In this document: piece after piece, positions 1 through 12,178 of the stretch
Layout of the letters: each line of letters begins with the position of its first letter
Numbering within the stretch: the stretch's first letter is position 1
Assembly (NCBI RefSeq): GCF_000699445.3
Contig: NC_067197.1
Coordinates: forward strand, 7,012,152 to 7,076,151
From: Schistosoma haematobium
Lineage: Eukaryota > Platyhelminthes > Trematoda > Strigeidida > Schistosomatidae
Direction: 5' to 3'
DNA length: 64,000 nucleotides
Position numbers and translations under genes: made by a program
The notes under the pieces: model-generated
The model's input: the letters and a program-made list of their open reading frames with translations, nothing else
The model's database searches: none
What the model was told of the DNA's origin: nothing

Positions 1-397
1 GGAGCGATGTGCTATATTTGTTGCTTGAGTTGGCATGCTACACGAGAGTGGTTTGTATCCAGAATCTGAAGAGGGCGTTCGTAGGGAATGCGGACCAGAA
101 ACGCTGCAGACGTAGGACGAAACCACGTTGAGCCAAAAGACCAGAAGCGACCGTAACGACCATGTTCGAGACCAAGCGTATGCCAAGCATTCAAAACCAA
201 TATATCGACTGAGTACGTTGACAAGAGCATGGGTGATCAGGCCAGCTTTCGCCAAAGTTGACTGAAGTCGACGGAACCAAACGGAGATGGTCGAGGGCGT
301 GGGCTCAGGAAACAAAAAGAAAATCAAAAAAGAGAAGAGTGTAGCATGCATGCAGCATAGGAATAGTCCTACACCGTATCGGTTGTTGACTGTGCGA

Positions 398-1320
398 CTA
401 GTTGCGGAAGCGTACGGGTAACCGTACTCGGCGACCGGAACGTGAGACGGCAGTCTCGTTCGTATCTCGTGAGCCTGCAATCTCATCCGAGGTCAGAGGC
501 GGCGTGGTCTGCTGATCTGGACGTGAGACTATCGTCTCGTCCGTAGACGGTGCAGATGACGCGTGCTGTTGACCGGGACGTGAGAATGAGGTCTCAGATG
601 TATCTAGCGTGGGATCTGAAGAAGATTTAAGGATCCCGCTAGGTTTAATAGGTCTAGCATTGAATCTCAGGGTATCAGATAAGACACTGTCATCGACGTG
701 TGCTGGTTTGAGACGATCAGTGCTGACGATCTCGACGCGGCCATGTCGATCAACCTTGAAGGTCTTTTCGTGACGAGCGATCACGTGAAAAGGGCCTTCG
801 TAAGGTTGTTGCCAAGGTTTGCGTACCGAATCTACTCGTACAAAAACATGTGAACAGGTAGATAACTCTCGAGGGAGAGCGACCTGTCGATGTTGCATTC
901 GAGTTGACACCGGAGACAGCGTTCGCATAAATGCAGACAGTCGATGAACGTAGTCTGATTTACCGAAATTAGGTCTGCTCCGTGGTGTGAAGAATTCTCC
1001 GGACAGACGCAATGTCGTGCCGTATACCAGTTCAGCGGCGGAACATTGTATATCTGCCTTCAGGCTCGTTTGAATACCTAAGAGGACGAGCGATAAGGTT
1101 TCGTACCAGTTGTCGTTCTCGTGTGCTCATAGAGGACTTTTAAGTTGGCAATGAAACCGTTCAACTTAACCATTTGATGCTGGGAGGTTGACGTTAATGC
1201 GTATGCGAATGCATTCCGTACCAAGCAGCCGGGTCAGCGAGGAGAATAGTTAATAGGGGAAAATTTCTCGAATAAAGCGTGGAATTGATCGTCACGCGAA
1301 TAAAAATTAACGAGAGTTCA
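398..1320 (-). pseudogene. Integrase C-terminal half of gypsy-like element
   Basis: The open part (1012-398) carries the post-catalytic integrase module of gypsy elements: HVFVRVDSVRKPWQQPYEGP, then GRVEIVSTDRLKPAH, and a basic end RSGRRVRLPVRF. Just upstream, in shifted frames, minus-strand codons read SSLTRLLGTECIR and then PASNG, which correspond to the conserved region before the third catalytic residue (usually LLGT-RIRTTAYHPQANG). At least two frameshifts and a stop separate these blocks, so it is not a functional integrase. The catalytic aspartates are absent or unrecognisable. Confidence 0.7.
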
Positions 1321-1499
1321 GTACACATAAATGGTAGTCTATTATATTAATACTATTCTTATCGTTATCCGTCATGTCGAGTATATTATATATTAAAAAA
1401 TATGAAAATATACGACAGACGTGGATAGATAAATCATAGACTCACCGAATTGGCTTATTTGGAAGATTTGAACAGAGGTTGAGGCGTGTTCCAGAACTT

Positions 1500-1508
1500 G
1501 GGTCACCA
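1500..1508 (-). promoter_or_regulatory. Primer-binding site of LTR element
   Basis: The minus strand reads TGGTGACCC starting two bases after the LTR end. It would pair with a tRNA 3' end of GGGTCACCA. CsRn1-clade elements are known to prime with tRNA-Trp, and this sequence fits that use. Confidence 0.6.
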
Positions 1509-1510
1509 AT

Positions 1511-1919
1511 TGTAGCGTGGCGTCGAGTTGAGATTAACTATGAACACCGCTACCAAGAAACACGTGCCAAATAAATCAGAAGGCGTAGGTTGAAAGTAAC
1601 CAAAGAAACCCATAAAATCTCCGAGAAGCCAAATATCAGAAGGCAATTAATGGACCAAATCGAGATATATATTTGCTGGCGATCTCGTGGTATCGAAAGG
1701 ATACCGAGATCGTGCCAGGATACAAGCTTGGTTACAGAACGTAACCGAATTCGCGCGAAGTTACAATCAAAGAGTGAGTATAAGAATGGAAGCACAAAGT
1801 AGCTGTCATTAGCACAGTCAAACAAAAGCACGTTAAAACAAACACTGGTACAGTTGGTTATAATAATAATTGTTTTTATTAAACCAGTCGTGTTCTCGTG
1901 ATAAATGTGAGTCACTACA
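1511..1919 (-). repeat. 5' LTR of the deleted gypsy-like element
   Basis: On the minus strand this 409-bp block begins TGTAG and ends CTACA, the short inverted termini expected of an LTR. A primer-binding site follows two bases later. The partner LTR is outside the window, so direct-repeat identity could not be tested. A hairpin-forming stretch lies at 1681-1711. Confidence 0.7.
1681..1711. repeat. Hairpin inside the LTR
   Basis: GATCTCG(T)GGTATC and GATACCGAGATC form two 6-bp paired blocks around a single bulged base, with a 5-base loop. It sits in the middle of the LTR, where such structures often lie near the transcribed R region; no function is shown. Confidence 0.45.
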
Positions 1920-3537
1920 GATGCATTTAAATCCATTTAAATTACCCAGTTAAAATATAAATTCTCAACTACTACTATAAGTATCAATTAATTCACCTAT
2001 CAGATTTTGACGACACCTTCATAAGTAACTATGATGATTAGGAGTATTTAAATTATAGTTCGAACTGGGAATCCCAGAAATAACTCAATTGGATCAAGAA
2101 GTACTAGATAAGCACGAACGAATGTACTGTATTTGGAATTCGAAATCAAGCATTCAACAAGTACAAATTAATGATTAGTTGATTAAACACCACAGTAACA
2201 CCTTTATAATTGAAGCATACCAACCCTATCAAATCAGAATTCAGAAATAAAGGGTTCGAAGATATATGTAGAAAGCTATCCATATATCGAGGGGTGTTTG
2301 ATCTAAGCCGGCTAGCGGTTACGAGGGATACTCAGTTCGACGTACTCACTCGTGATTTAGTGCGTATGCGTGACCGAGCCATTTTAGCTAAATGTGTCTA
2401 TCAAAACTAATGAGGTCAGGATCAATGTCGAAGACTAACACAACTATTTATTTTTGAGATTTATTTACCGCCTCAAGATGATCCAATAAGACCACTCCCA
2501 TTGATGTAATCACTTCTAGAACCTCAAAAGGTGAATTTACCTGAGACCATTATTTAAGGAGCATGCTTTGATCATTATATGATCATGTGCATAGCTCCTA
2601 AATCGATTGACATTATTAAGGGCACACGAAATATCTAGCACGAAGTCTTCATAAGCGCGATGTGACTCATGATACAGAAAACTCCAGACTTATTTCCCAT
2701 ATTTTTTCAATCAAACCCCGTTGCTATACCACCTAGCATTAACAACGTGGTACTAAAAGGCCAAATGTGAAATCTTCGATCAAAGGTTATATTTGTGATA
2801 CACTACAGCAACAGACTAAATTATGCTTAGTGAGAAAGGTAAGGAGATTGAGCGAGGTATCTATGAAATTTTCAATCGATCGTAACACAGATAAACGAAG
2901 AATTAAATGGCCAATATCTGAGAGCTCAATCGATTTTTCTGTAGCATGTCATATGGGGAATCTACACGCGCATTAATCCTTATATAAATTTTACCTGATA
3001 TTTTACTTTACTCCTCGTCTTTAGAAACTTCGCTGATGATTTGAGCGAAAATAAATCTAAAACACTAACATTACACACTTTAACTATCTTATTGTATGTG
3101 AGACTTTGCTCATCAAGCTTCTCTAACACTGTATGCATCTGTCAATCTCAGATGTTTGAGTTGGTGATTAATTCATTGTAAATATAATAACACAACACCC
3201 ACATATGTAGTTTTTTTACAACCGTTTAAATTAGTGTGTAACTTGTTTATAAACCGTTCTACAGTGACCAGTTATTCCACTCTCTTTTGAATAATTTAAT
3301 GATATACTAATTAATCTTATTATGTTCAATACACCAAACACTCATGGTTGAAGAACTGTTCTTCAAGCCAATGGATCCCGTTTTTGGATACATGGAACTG
3401 AATATTAGTTTTATGAAAAATAATAAACCATTTCCATCATTTTCTGGAAGACGTGAAGGCCATTTTTTGTCCACCCTCAAATTAACTCCGCATTGGAAGT
3501 CCAACGGTTTGCGAAGATAATTTCAGAGATATCTTTC
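1920..3537. other. AT-rich stretch, nothing recognised
   Basis: Only short ORFs without recognisable motifs or codon bias are present. No tRNA-like box, terminal repeat or reverse-transcriptase remnant was recognised on either strand. Confidence 0.5.
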
Positions 3538-3740
3538 TTTAAGGACCTATTAGTCTTGAGCACGAACGCTTAACCTCTAGACCACTGAGCCGACCGGCAT
3601 CCAACGGTGTTAGTGTCTAACTCCAATCAATCCACGAAATTGCGCCAACATTTACCATTGTCTTAAGTGAGTTACAATCTCACAACAAACCAGGGTTGAA
3701 CTCCGCTGGCCACGGCTTCTACTTAACTGTTGGAAATGTT
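3538..3740 (-). repeat. tRNA-like arm plus core of the foldback repeat
   Basis: The minus-strand tRNA-like segment (around 3550-3605) contains the element's tRNA-like box and the GGCATCCAACGGTGTTAGTG block seen in the other copies. It continues through CCACGAAATTGCGCC into the core motif CCACGGCTTCT found in the 10 kb and 17 kb composites. The hammerhead part and the second arm are missing, so this is a truncated copy. Confidence 0.7.
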
Positions 3741-6495
3741 CATCTTAATGAATCATCTTTTACTTTACAATATATATATATATATATATGGTTCTTCTTC
3801 ATTATAGAATAAAGAGATTGTACTAAGTCCAGACAATTGTAAAACAATTATTTACAATATTTTATTAAAACCATAAAATTATAAACAAGTCTGATCAGGT
3901 TATTTAGAGTTATAATTCATATGAAGTCTAGTGACCTTTTCTAGATGTAATATAGGCGGTAGGAATAAATTAAGATTACAAAATGTTCACTATTATGTAG
4001 TTCTCTTATTGTCTTTTATTTCATGAAATTGGAATTTCTTTGATAATTATTATAATGAAATGACATAGGAGATCATATTATAATTCTGTTGGGATATTCA
4101 GAAAAATATCCCAAAAAAATTATCCTGTTAAGTCTAATGGTATCCTTGGACTTGAAATGGCATCATTTACCTATTGGTCAATATTTATTTCACGTATCAT
4201 TTTCCAGTTGTCCAAATCTTGTACAAATGTTGTTCCATATTTTATCGTACGTTTTGGTCTGTTTGGTTGATATACAAAACCGAGTATGTTTGAAATAAAT
4301 GATTCATATTGCAGAGGCTGAGACTTGCGTTCTGGACTTAACTGGCTGGGCTAGGCAGGAAGCAGGGCCAATCAGAACTCTAGGCTGCTCATACGGGTTT
4401 ACATGTCATTGATCCGATCGATAAGTCACTGCTCTCTAATCGGCGGTCATAAGATATAACAAATTCATTGTAATACTCGTTCAGTATAACACGTATTATT
4501 TCTTTTGAATGAATTCAGTATAAAACTCATAATTGTATTTCGACTATTTTCAATTATATGCAGTATTTATTGACTAATCATCAACCGTCAGTTATAAATG
4601 AGTGTATTTCAGTTAAAAAATAAAGGTTGCCGTGTTTTTGGAAGGTGAATAAAATCTTCATTCATCATCAGTTTTTTTCTTCCTCTCTTTTAAATCATGC
4701 AAAACTCAGTTTCCTGTGGTTACATCAATGACCTAATATAATTTAACAGAATAGTAACGAAGTCATTTTAAAACAGAATTCACCTTTCAACAAGGAAACT
4801 TTGATTTTAAATTTTGATTTGTGTAAACTATTTATTGCTTAGTTCAATTTTATTTTTGAATAAACTTCATTCATTGCTCGCTTTACATGATATTCTGTTG
4901 TTTAAATATATATGTGAATATGTGTTAGCCGTCATCGTGGACGCCATAGTTATTGATTTTAATTGAGTAAATGACCCAGAAATCTTCTTGATTAAATTCA
5001 ATTTCATTGTTTCAAATGACTATTTGAGATTGAATAACTGATACGTGGTCAGTGAAAGTAAGATTTAGTTGACCAATAAATGAAGACAGACAGACATTAA
5101 GCATAACGACTAATGCAATATATGTAAAGGGTTGATTTCACGGTTATTGGATTCAGATTTCACGTTGTGTGACTGGTTTATATTTTATATCAATAAATTG
5201 TGATTCTGATCTATTATTATCTGGTTATCAATCGTTGGTTAGATATTGTGTGTGTAGGTAGCACGTGATCTAACCTAGTGGGCTAATTATCTCGCATAGA
5301 GTATCGTAGTCTAGTATGCTCAAACATACAGTCCCATCTATTAGCTTCTAGTCTAGCCCAGTGTTATTACATTTCGTACTAAAGTTCAGAGATATTATTT
5401 TTGGCTTTACAACAATATTTAAAGAAACATAGTTCTTAATTATACTTCTTTATTCTGATGAAATGGACTTTAGATGAAATCTGCTCTATTATAAGTAAAT
5501 TATTGCGAGACTATAATTTATGGACGAACCAATCACGTATATGATAGCAGGTCTCGGATATTGGCGTGAAATTCACTCATCCATTTGGCTAAATAGAGTT
5601 TTGGCATTATAACTGACGTCAGTTCATGATGAAAACCCTAAATCTAATTCTGAAAATTACCCATCAACTGTAAATCATCATTCGAATCCTTCACACTAAT
5701 TTATAATACTCATTTGTTCTTATTTATTAGGTGAAGACTCTCAAGATCAATCTAGCGTCACTCAAAGGTCGTTCATACATTATAGTCTCACCTACATTAT
5801 GATTAAGAAATAATATTCAATCTGGTGAAATCTTATTACACTTAACATTGTTATTGACCAATAATAATTATTATTATGAATGCCATTTTTTTCTTCGAGT
5901 CAGTCAGTTCAAAAAAGAAAATCATAACTGTTTTCACATAGTAATGTTGAAACTTCAAACTATCTTTATAAATGGAGCCAGAAAAAAAGTTTATCTTTCA
6001 GTATTTTCTCTTTCACCTATATTGTATATATGTATATATCTTTATTTCCCCCCCCACCTCCATTGCGTTACAAGCTGTCTGTTTTATTCAGTTGCTAATG
6101 TCTTATGGTAACTATTAACATGTCTAGTTTTTTATGTTCATCACCGTTACAACAACGTAAGAATAATCGAATACATATATATTTCCCCGTTCATAGAGAA
6201 GAGATAAATCAATTTCCAGCATTGATTGGCAACAATATTAATAGAAAATTTATAAATTTTATTTATTCAGTCAAAAAACACCTCCTCCCCTCCCCCCCGT
6301 CAATTTTTTGTAACCATTTTGTTGTAGGAGTTTCGTTTCTTTAAATTGAAATAAAAATGCCTGAATCGAATGATGAATATTTTGTCCAATAAATTTTTAT
6401 CAAGTTTTACAACTATAAATCCAAAATTGATATTTTAACGAAAGTGGCTGAGTTTAAAAGTAAATATGCCTATATTTTTTTAAAATCACTAACTG
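3741..6495. other. Non-coding stretch with microsatellite
   Basis: A (TA)n run occupies 3771-3789. Around 5504-5604 two ends resemble the Merlin termini found at 15353 and 16058, but no target duplication is clear. ORFs at 5848-6344 are low-complexity, membrane-like translations of T-rich DNA and are not believed. Confidence 0.4.
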
Positions 6496-6499
6496 ATCT

Positions 6500-6760
6500 T
6501 CGTTAGAACACCATTGAAAACCTAGAAGCATTGGATGACTAATTTGTTTAAGTGTGAAATCCCTCCGCGGTGTATATCTGGGAGTTAAGCGTCCGCAAGT
6601 GATATTGAAGGTCCTGAGTTCAATACACGATGGTGGGATTGTATTTGCGAACTGTTGAAGAGTTCCATACTAAAACGAAGCAGTCGTTCAATATTTCCAA
6701 TCTTCTAATAGTGATCTAGCTAAGATCACTCCGTGATTTGAAATATGAAAAATCCCAAAT
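6500..6760. repeat. Degenerate foldback repeat, short left arm and right arm
   Basis: A minus-oriented piece (GTTAGAACACCATTGAAAACC, about 6504-6545) is followed by a plus-oriented tRNA-like piece with GAGTTAAGCG near 6582. A decayed hammerhead block follows, ending AAAACGAAGCAGTCG near 6680. The core between the arms is lost. The hammerhead core residues are mutated. Confidence 0.5.
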
Positions 6761-8255
6761 CTTCACAAAATGTTCTTTACTAATATATTGAGAATTGTTA
6801 GTAAAATAAATTAAAACTATTAATGTTTAACTGGCTAGGATGCAATGTTAACTTGAGTAGGTTTATAAGTGGTATAGGGTTGGAGAAATGGTTACTTAGT
6901 TAAAAGTCCAAATCAAACGTTTGATCGAAGGCTGTTTGGTGTAATAGCAGGATAAATTGAGTAATGGCTAGAATTCCTTGTGTGTTCACATGATTATTAT
7001 AATAATAACTGAAGGTAATAAATCTCAATTGCGAAAATACAATGTAAGTGACCAAATATCCATTAAACAAATGAGGTTATATTATAATTAAGCTGAATAT
7101 TGAGTTATTTGGCTTAAGGTTGATCAAGGTAAAGAAGAGGTAGAAAGTACCCCTTTGTATATTCAAAGATCCTACTATTTAACCTCTTTGGATATCTCTT
7201 CTTCCCTTTAGAGGACCCTGTGTCACGAAGATTTCGTTATATAATTACAAGAGTGATGAATTCTTAAAAATGATTGATTCACTTTAGCCATAGGATCTGT
7301 TTGAACAAAATGGGCTAGAATAGAAGTGTCAACAGTTTTAAATACTGCTTTATTAAGATATTCACGAAAATGAAGAAGTGAATTACTTACACATATACCA
7401 ATACAAGTTGCTTCACAGGAACAATTGAATTGACATATGTCCTGTTCTTAAACTTGGCTTCTTTTTTAGAACATAAATTTGGATTGATAACTGTGGAATT
7501 TAATGAGAATTTATGGTAAAGAATATTCTACGTTTAGTTAATATACTTTTGTTTTAACAAATGAGGACTTCCTAAACAATTAAGATTAAAATAAGCTGAA
7601 AAATCATTTCAAAATTAAGAATTACATTACACGTATTTTGACCTAAGTTTGGAGTCTTCAGGATTAGGCATGGACGAGCTAGAACAGGATTGAATTTTAG
7701 AATTTCAGGTTTCATGTAAGTATGTGAGTGTTGTGTTGGGATCCAGAGGTTCATATCTCCCAAATTCAATCAATTCATGAAATTTTTGATATTAACCACT
7801 TGGCGTGAACAATCTCCAAATGAATTAATTTTCCTAATGATCTAATTTCTTAAAGCAACAAATCTAAACTAAACATACCGAGTTATTTACAAATTATAAA
7901 AGCCAGCCACTCGAGAATGTATTAGATTCAGATCAACTAAGAATGAGAAAAATAAAGCCAGTATATAATAAATTAAGGAAGACTGTTTAATAAATATATC
8001 ACCGTGGATCAAATGTATACAATTATAAAGCGAAATTCAACAAGTCGTACGGTTCGAGATCAATCTGAGATAACAATCGATATGATTGAAAATACACATA
8101 ACTATGTGAAGATTTCAGGCACTAGTCAATCACAAGTATAGTTGTCAATGTGAACTAAATGTATATTTGTGGAGATATGTTAAAAGTCTCACTTCTATTT
8201 AGACTTGACACTGATGATGTAATTTCAAATGATAATGAAAGGTTCCAGACTTATT
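6761..8255. other. AT-rich stretch, nothing recognised
   Basis: No supported gene. The 65-codon minus ORF at 7572-7769 has no motif and no supporting splice context. Confidence 0.45.
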
Positions 8256-8257
8256 TT

Positions 8258-8352
8258 CATGAGTTCGATCCCTGACTTAGTTATGAGGCAAACTACTGAG
8301 GAGACACGTAGCAGAAAGAAACAGCTGTCCAGTGTTACTATATTTTCAACGG
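8258..8352 (+). repeat. Decayed tRNA/hammerhead repeat fragment
   Basis: GAGTTCGATCCC (a degraded B box) is followed by CTGAGGAGACACG and GAAACAGCTGTCCAGTG, the relics of the hammerhead core, stem III and stem I. Stem II is destroyed. Confidence 0.5.
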
Positions 8353-8566
8353 TACCCCAAACTGACGTTAAACAATGATGAATACCAGATAAAATTAAAT
8401 TAAACTCTTCAAAAAAGCTTCATCTATTTTTACTGACCCACTTTATTTCATTTTGTTAACAGTCCTGAAATATTAACTATTCATACATTCTTTTATTTTG
8501 AAGAAGGTGGGAATAAAGATGTGAACAAAACAACAGGAAATCATTTTATTTTGTTTGATTCTCGTT

Positions 8567-8830
8567 GTGGTGTATGCTACTTATGTCTGTCGACATAAGT
8601 AGTATGCAACATAAATCGGAAGTGGAAAATCTGGCAATAGAAGACTAAGAAGATCAAGTTGAAGAGAAGAGAATAGAAAGGGAAATAGAAAAGTATTATA
8701 AATTGTATGGATCATACAGATTATAAAAGACAAATGATGGAAATTTGCAAATGAAATATTCAATGTATGGTCGTCATATTTTGCCAAGATATTCTGTAAT
8801 TTTATATTGATCAGTGACACTAGCTGTCCC
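8567..8830 (-). repeat. Dispersed repeat R2, minus copy, with terminal palindrome
   Basis: A palindrome at 8572-8607 (16-base arms, 14 matching, 4-base loop, built on CTACTTATGTC) is followed by a body whose minus-strand translation resembles those of the copies at 13330-13610 and 15005-15300. The protein-like similarity is probably just nucleotide similarity of a non-coding repeat. Function unknown. Confidence 0.5.
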
Positions 8831-8999
8831 TACCTGAGTTTTCGTTCACAACATCGTCAGATGCTTGCGACCTGCAATATTTAAAAACCATATTTACAAA
8901 ATTCATTCAAATTACCTAATTGGAGGAGTTTGGTTGGAAGTCACACAAAAGTAAAGTATAGGGAGGATGTAAATATATTGTAATTATATATATCTATGT

Positions 9000-9983
9000 A
9001 AAAGAACATTCTACTGGCTTTGATAATGAGGAGAGAAAGAGCTAAGAAAATTTACATGATGCAGTGAAGGAATATTTGTCACCAAGCAACAGAAAAATTA
9101 ATAACCATCTCCTTTTGAACACATAAATCAGGTTTCGACATTTGATGGCAAAGGCTTCATCGAACTTCATAAGACAGAAGTTTGACTGTTTACTAATTAC
9201 CTCGAGAGATTTAAAAGTAATGATTTTCAAATAGATAATGCATAATTGTGCTACAGTTCTTTAGCGTGTTTGAAGGCTTACCGAAACATGTTTAAAAAAT
9301 TTCAGATATGTTATCCTTTCTATTCAGCTGACGTACCTGTTTTGGCGGGCACACATAAATTTCTAAACACAGTTGGAGGTAACATGAAATGGGTGCTTGT
9401 TGATCTTTGATTAGGTTATTGAACATGTTGTTTTATACAGAATTAATAGTTTAGCTGTTGAGTACGTTATGGCTAATACAGTGTTAATCCTTCTTCTGAT
9501 TGTGATTGTGACATCATCACCTTTGAAGTTGAGATTTATAGATATTAGTTTTTTCTTATTGACTATGGTCACTACAGTCTTGTTTTCTTTAGATTTTTTT
9601 TTTACATTTCTCAATAAATTTCTGTGGGTAGTGGTCATCTCTTGGGCATTTTACAACGATTGTCAATTCTTCGTCCAGTTTATCTATGAGGTACATATTT
9701 TTTCTACCCTATGAAATAGTGTTTGATCAATTCTTTCTTGTAACATTATTTTTGGATTCAAAAGTTTAGTTTTTTGAATATGGGTTCCAATGACTTCAGT
9801 AATGTACAAAAGACGAACTTGTAAACCTTGGGGCAAATTTGATAGGATATAGTAGATAACCATAAATGATTTATTCAATTCAATTTGATGACCTGTATTC
9901 ATCAAGTAAGCAAAAATAGAACTTTTAATCCTTTTCTCAAACAAGACAGATGATGTTCTATTATGCGATGACGGACTTGCCAA
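9000..9983 (-). pseudogene. Possible Penelope-like retroelement C-terminus, decayed
   Basis: The minus ORF at 9983-9684 has the spacing seen in C-terminal GIY-YIG nuclease parts of Penelope-type elements: SSIFAYLMNTGHQIELNKSF, then ILSNLPQGLQVRLLYITE. Further minus-strand fragments to about 9040 are too degraded to assign. The call rests on pattern memory of one short stretch. The overlapping plus-strand hydrophobic ORF (9469-9714) is its antisense shadow. Confidence 0.35.
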
Positions 9984-10030
9984 ATTGATTAATTAAGTAA
10001 ATAAATCAATGAATGTCAGGAACTTCAATG

Positions 10031-10670
10031 AATAAATTAATTATCAGAAGGGGTTTGTGGAGATTTTAGAAATTTCACAGATTTAAATCATGAGTCAATT
10101 GAAGTTAGACCACCATGGAAAACCTGGGAGCACTGGACGGCCGTTTCGTCCTAGTATGGCACTTCTCAGCAGTGCGCATCCACGATCCCGCCTAGCGAGA
10201 TTCGAACCCAGGACCTATCAGTCTCGCGCCAAGAGCTTAATCAACTAGACCACTGAGCCGGCATCCAACGGTGTTAATGTCTAACTTCAACCAATCATCT
10301 GCTCACTAGTGACTGACTTCAAGAGATACTACTGGAGTTCTAGTGAGAAGCCGTTACCAGTGGAGTTCAATCAGGTCTGTTGTTAGATATCAGCTCATTG
10401 TTGACAATGGTATACGGTAGCGCAACTTCGTGGATTGGTTGAAGTTAGACATTAACACCGTTGGATGCCGGTCGGTTCAGTTGTTTAGTGGTTAAGTGCT
10501 CGCGCGAGATTGGTAGGTCCTGGGTTCGAATCTCGCAGGGGGCGAGGTCGTAGATGCGCACTGCCGAGGAGTCCGATACTATGACGAGACGGCCGTCCAG
10601 TGCTCCCAGTTTTTCCATGGTGGTCTAGCTTCAACTGACTCATGATTTCAATCTGTGAAATAAATTAATT
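10031..10670. mobile_element. Composite foldback element F1 with 12-bp target duplication
   Basis: AATAAATTAATT occurs exactly at both borders (10031-10042 and 10659-10670). The 616-bp unit between has a minus-oriented tRNA/hammerhead arm (to about 10290), a core (about 10290-10430, with TGCTCACTAGTGACT and AGTTCTAGTGAGAAGCCGT) and a plus-oriented arm to 10658. The plus arm has a clear B box (GGGTTCGAATCTC, near 10530). Both hammerheads are mutated. The left arm has CTGAGAA instead of CTGANGA and a broken stem II. The right arm has CCGAGGA and GAGA in place of GAAA. Confidence 0.8.
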
Positions 10671-11145
10671 CTTATAAAACTTGGTTTATTGATTAAAAAA
10701 ATTACAGAAAAAGAACTAATAGAAATCGACTAATCAAAGTAAAAAAGCCGAACAAAATTATTATGACATATGAAATGAAGAAATTTAAGGATTAATATAA
10801 CGTATACTTAAACATATATATGTATATATGACAAAAATCGATTTTGTATCCTTGATAACTAAAGGTGGTTTTTTTTTCTTCAAATTATATTGTATCCATG
10901 TCTTATTCTTTTCATCAGATCAATATTATTCTCAATGTGAATAGATTATGTTTTTTTGGATTAGAGAAGTAAAAAGTGATTGGAGAATATTTTATTGATT
11001 AATCTACCTTATTTAACTATAGTTAAATAACTAATTATATATGATCAGAATAAATGAGAAGTTTGTCTTTTTTTTACAAGGATTTCAAGATAGTCAGTAA
11101 TATATAAGTCAAAAGTAGATGGATAGTGATTAGCAATGGAATTAA
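10671..11145. other. AT-rich stretch, nothing recognised
   Basis: No ORF, tRNA-like box or repeat boundary is recognisable between the right target duplication of F1 and the next tRNA-like repeat. Confidence 0.5.
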
Positions 11146-11286
11146 GGATACGCGTCACTTCGTCCTATTTAAGACTTGTCAGCTTGATGTACCTGCATCT
11201 TAGAGTTGATGTTTACTCTCTAGGACTCGAACCCAGTACCATTCGCTTTAAACATCATCGCGTTATCCACTTAGCTACTGAGTCCT
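11146..11286 (-). repeat. Sm-alpha-like tRNA/hammerhead SINE, decayed
   Basis: The minus strand reads CAGGACTCAGTAGCTAAGTGG (A-box region), GGTTCGAGTCC (B box), then a hammerhead relic with AAATAGGACGAAG. The core is CTGACAA and stem II has lost pairing, so it should be inactive. It belongs with the copy at 19600-19775 and differs from the foldback arms in its hammerhead stem I and loop. Confidence 0.65.
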
Positions 11287-11950
11287 GTTAACCAGTTGCT
11301 TATTTATAAAGCTTGTGACCTAAGGCAATATCGTGGCAGTCCGCAAATATGCCAAAAAGAGACTGATCAATTACATTTGTTTTTGTTCGTATTAACTTTT
11401 GATTCTTATATTAAGTTGATTTGATCAACACTAATTAACCATATAATATACTTATATTTATAGAATTTTATTGGAAATAATCTAAGCGATTGAAATTCAA
11501 ATCAGAAATATGATGTCCATTATTACATTGACGAAGTCTAGACAAACTTACTAGGTGAACTATTGAAATTATATAAGTAATAATTTGAAAAGTTTCTGAA
11601 AAAGAATTCAATTTGTTGCCCATAAATGATCATTATCTAATAATATAAATTGACTTAAATAAGAAATGTAAATCACAGAATCTTAATATTATGATTAAAA
11701 ATCAGTTCATATTTAAAACGGAACCAGATCTGATTCATTGTAGTTGTACATTACTGAGAAGTTACATGTCAGACTAGAACGGCTACCCAGTATTCTTTAG
11801 TTTCAAATGACTTTGTCTAACTAACGTCATTAGATGATAATAAAGTGTCTAGGAACAATAAACATTGATTATATAGGTCACAATAGATATAAATTATACA
11901 TTTTGTAAAAGACATATTCAATATGTCTAGAATTAAATCATTTCAGCATA
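11287..11950. other. AT-rich stretch, nothing recognised
   Basis: No coding or repeat structure recognised on either strand. Confidence 0.45.
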
Positions 11951-12178
11951 TTACTTACTTACTTTACTCACGCCTGTTACTCCTAATGGAGCATAGGCCA
12001 CCGACCAGCATTCTCCAACCCACTCTGTCCTGGGCCTTCTTTTCTAATTCCATCCAATTCTTGTTCATTTTCCTCATGTCTATCTCCATTTCTCGGCGTA
12101 ATGTGTTCTTTGGTCTTCCTCTTTTCCTTTGACCTTGAGGATTCCATGTGAGGGCTTGTATTGTGACGCAGATTTCAA
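11951..12178 (-). mobile_element. 3' end of an RTE (SR2-like) non-LTR element
   Basis: The sequence parallels the 3' end of the longer RTE copy at 29425: tetranucleotide tail (ACTTACTT on plus), then CGCCTGTTACTCCT, GGAGCATAGGCC, CCAGCATTCTCCA and TAATGTGTTCTTTGG. It is 5'-truncated at about 12178 and keeps only the last codons of the reverse transcriptase. Confidence 0.8.

Larger units (their letters stand above)
1..1919 (-). mobile_element. Internally deleted Ty3/gypsy LTR retrotransposon, CsRn1/Boudicca-like
   Basis: Reading on the minus strand, the order is a 5' LTR (1919-1511), a primer-binding site, a short leader to about 1320, the C-terminal half of an integrase (to 398) and a 3' tail that leaves the window at base 1. 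No gag, protease, reverse transcriptase or RNase H is present between leader and integrase, so the copy has a large internal deletion. The integrase C-terminus and the TGGTGACCC primer site match the CsRn1/Boudicca clade of flatworm LTR elements (family knowledge). The 3' LTR is not visible and presumably lies left of the window. Confidence 0.75.

Noticed and set aside
5504..5604. Merlin-derived MITE
   Set aside because: One end resembles the Merlin termini and the other only loosely, and no 8-9 bp duplication could be fixed. Kept only as a note.
6000..6344. Plus-strand ORFs at 5848-6344 as one gene
   Set aside because: Low-complexity T- and C-rich DNA, no motifs, and the two ORFs are in different frames without a plausible intron.
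9469..9714. Small membrane protein on the plus strand
   Set aside because: It is antisense to a better-supported retroelement remnant, and its hydrophobicity reflects T-rich DNA.
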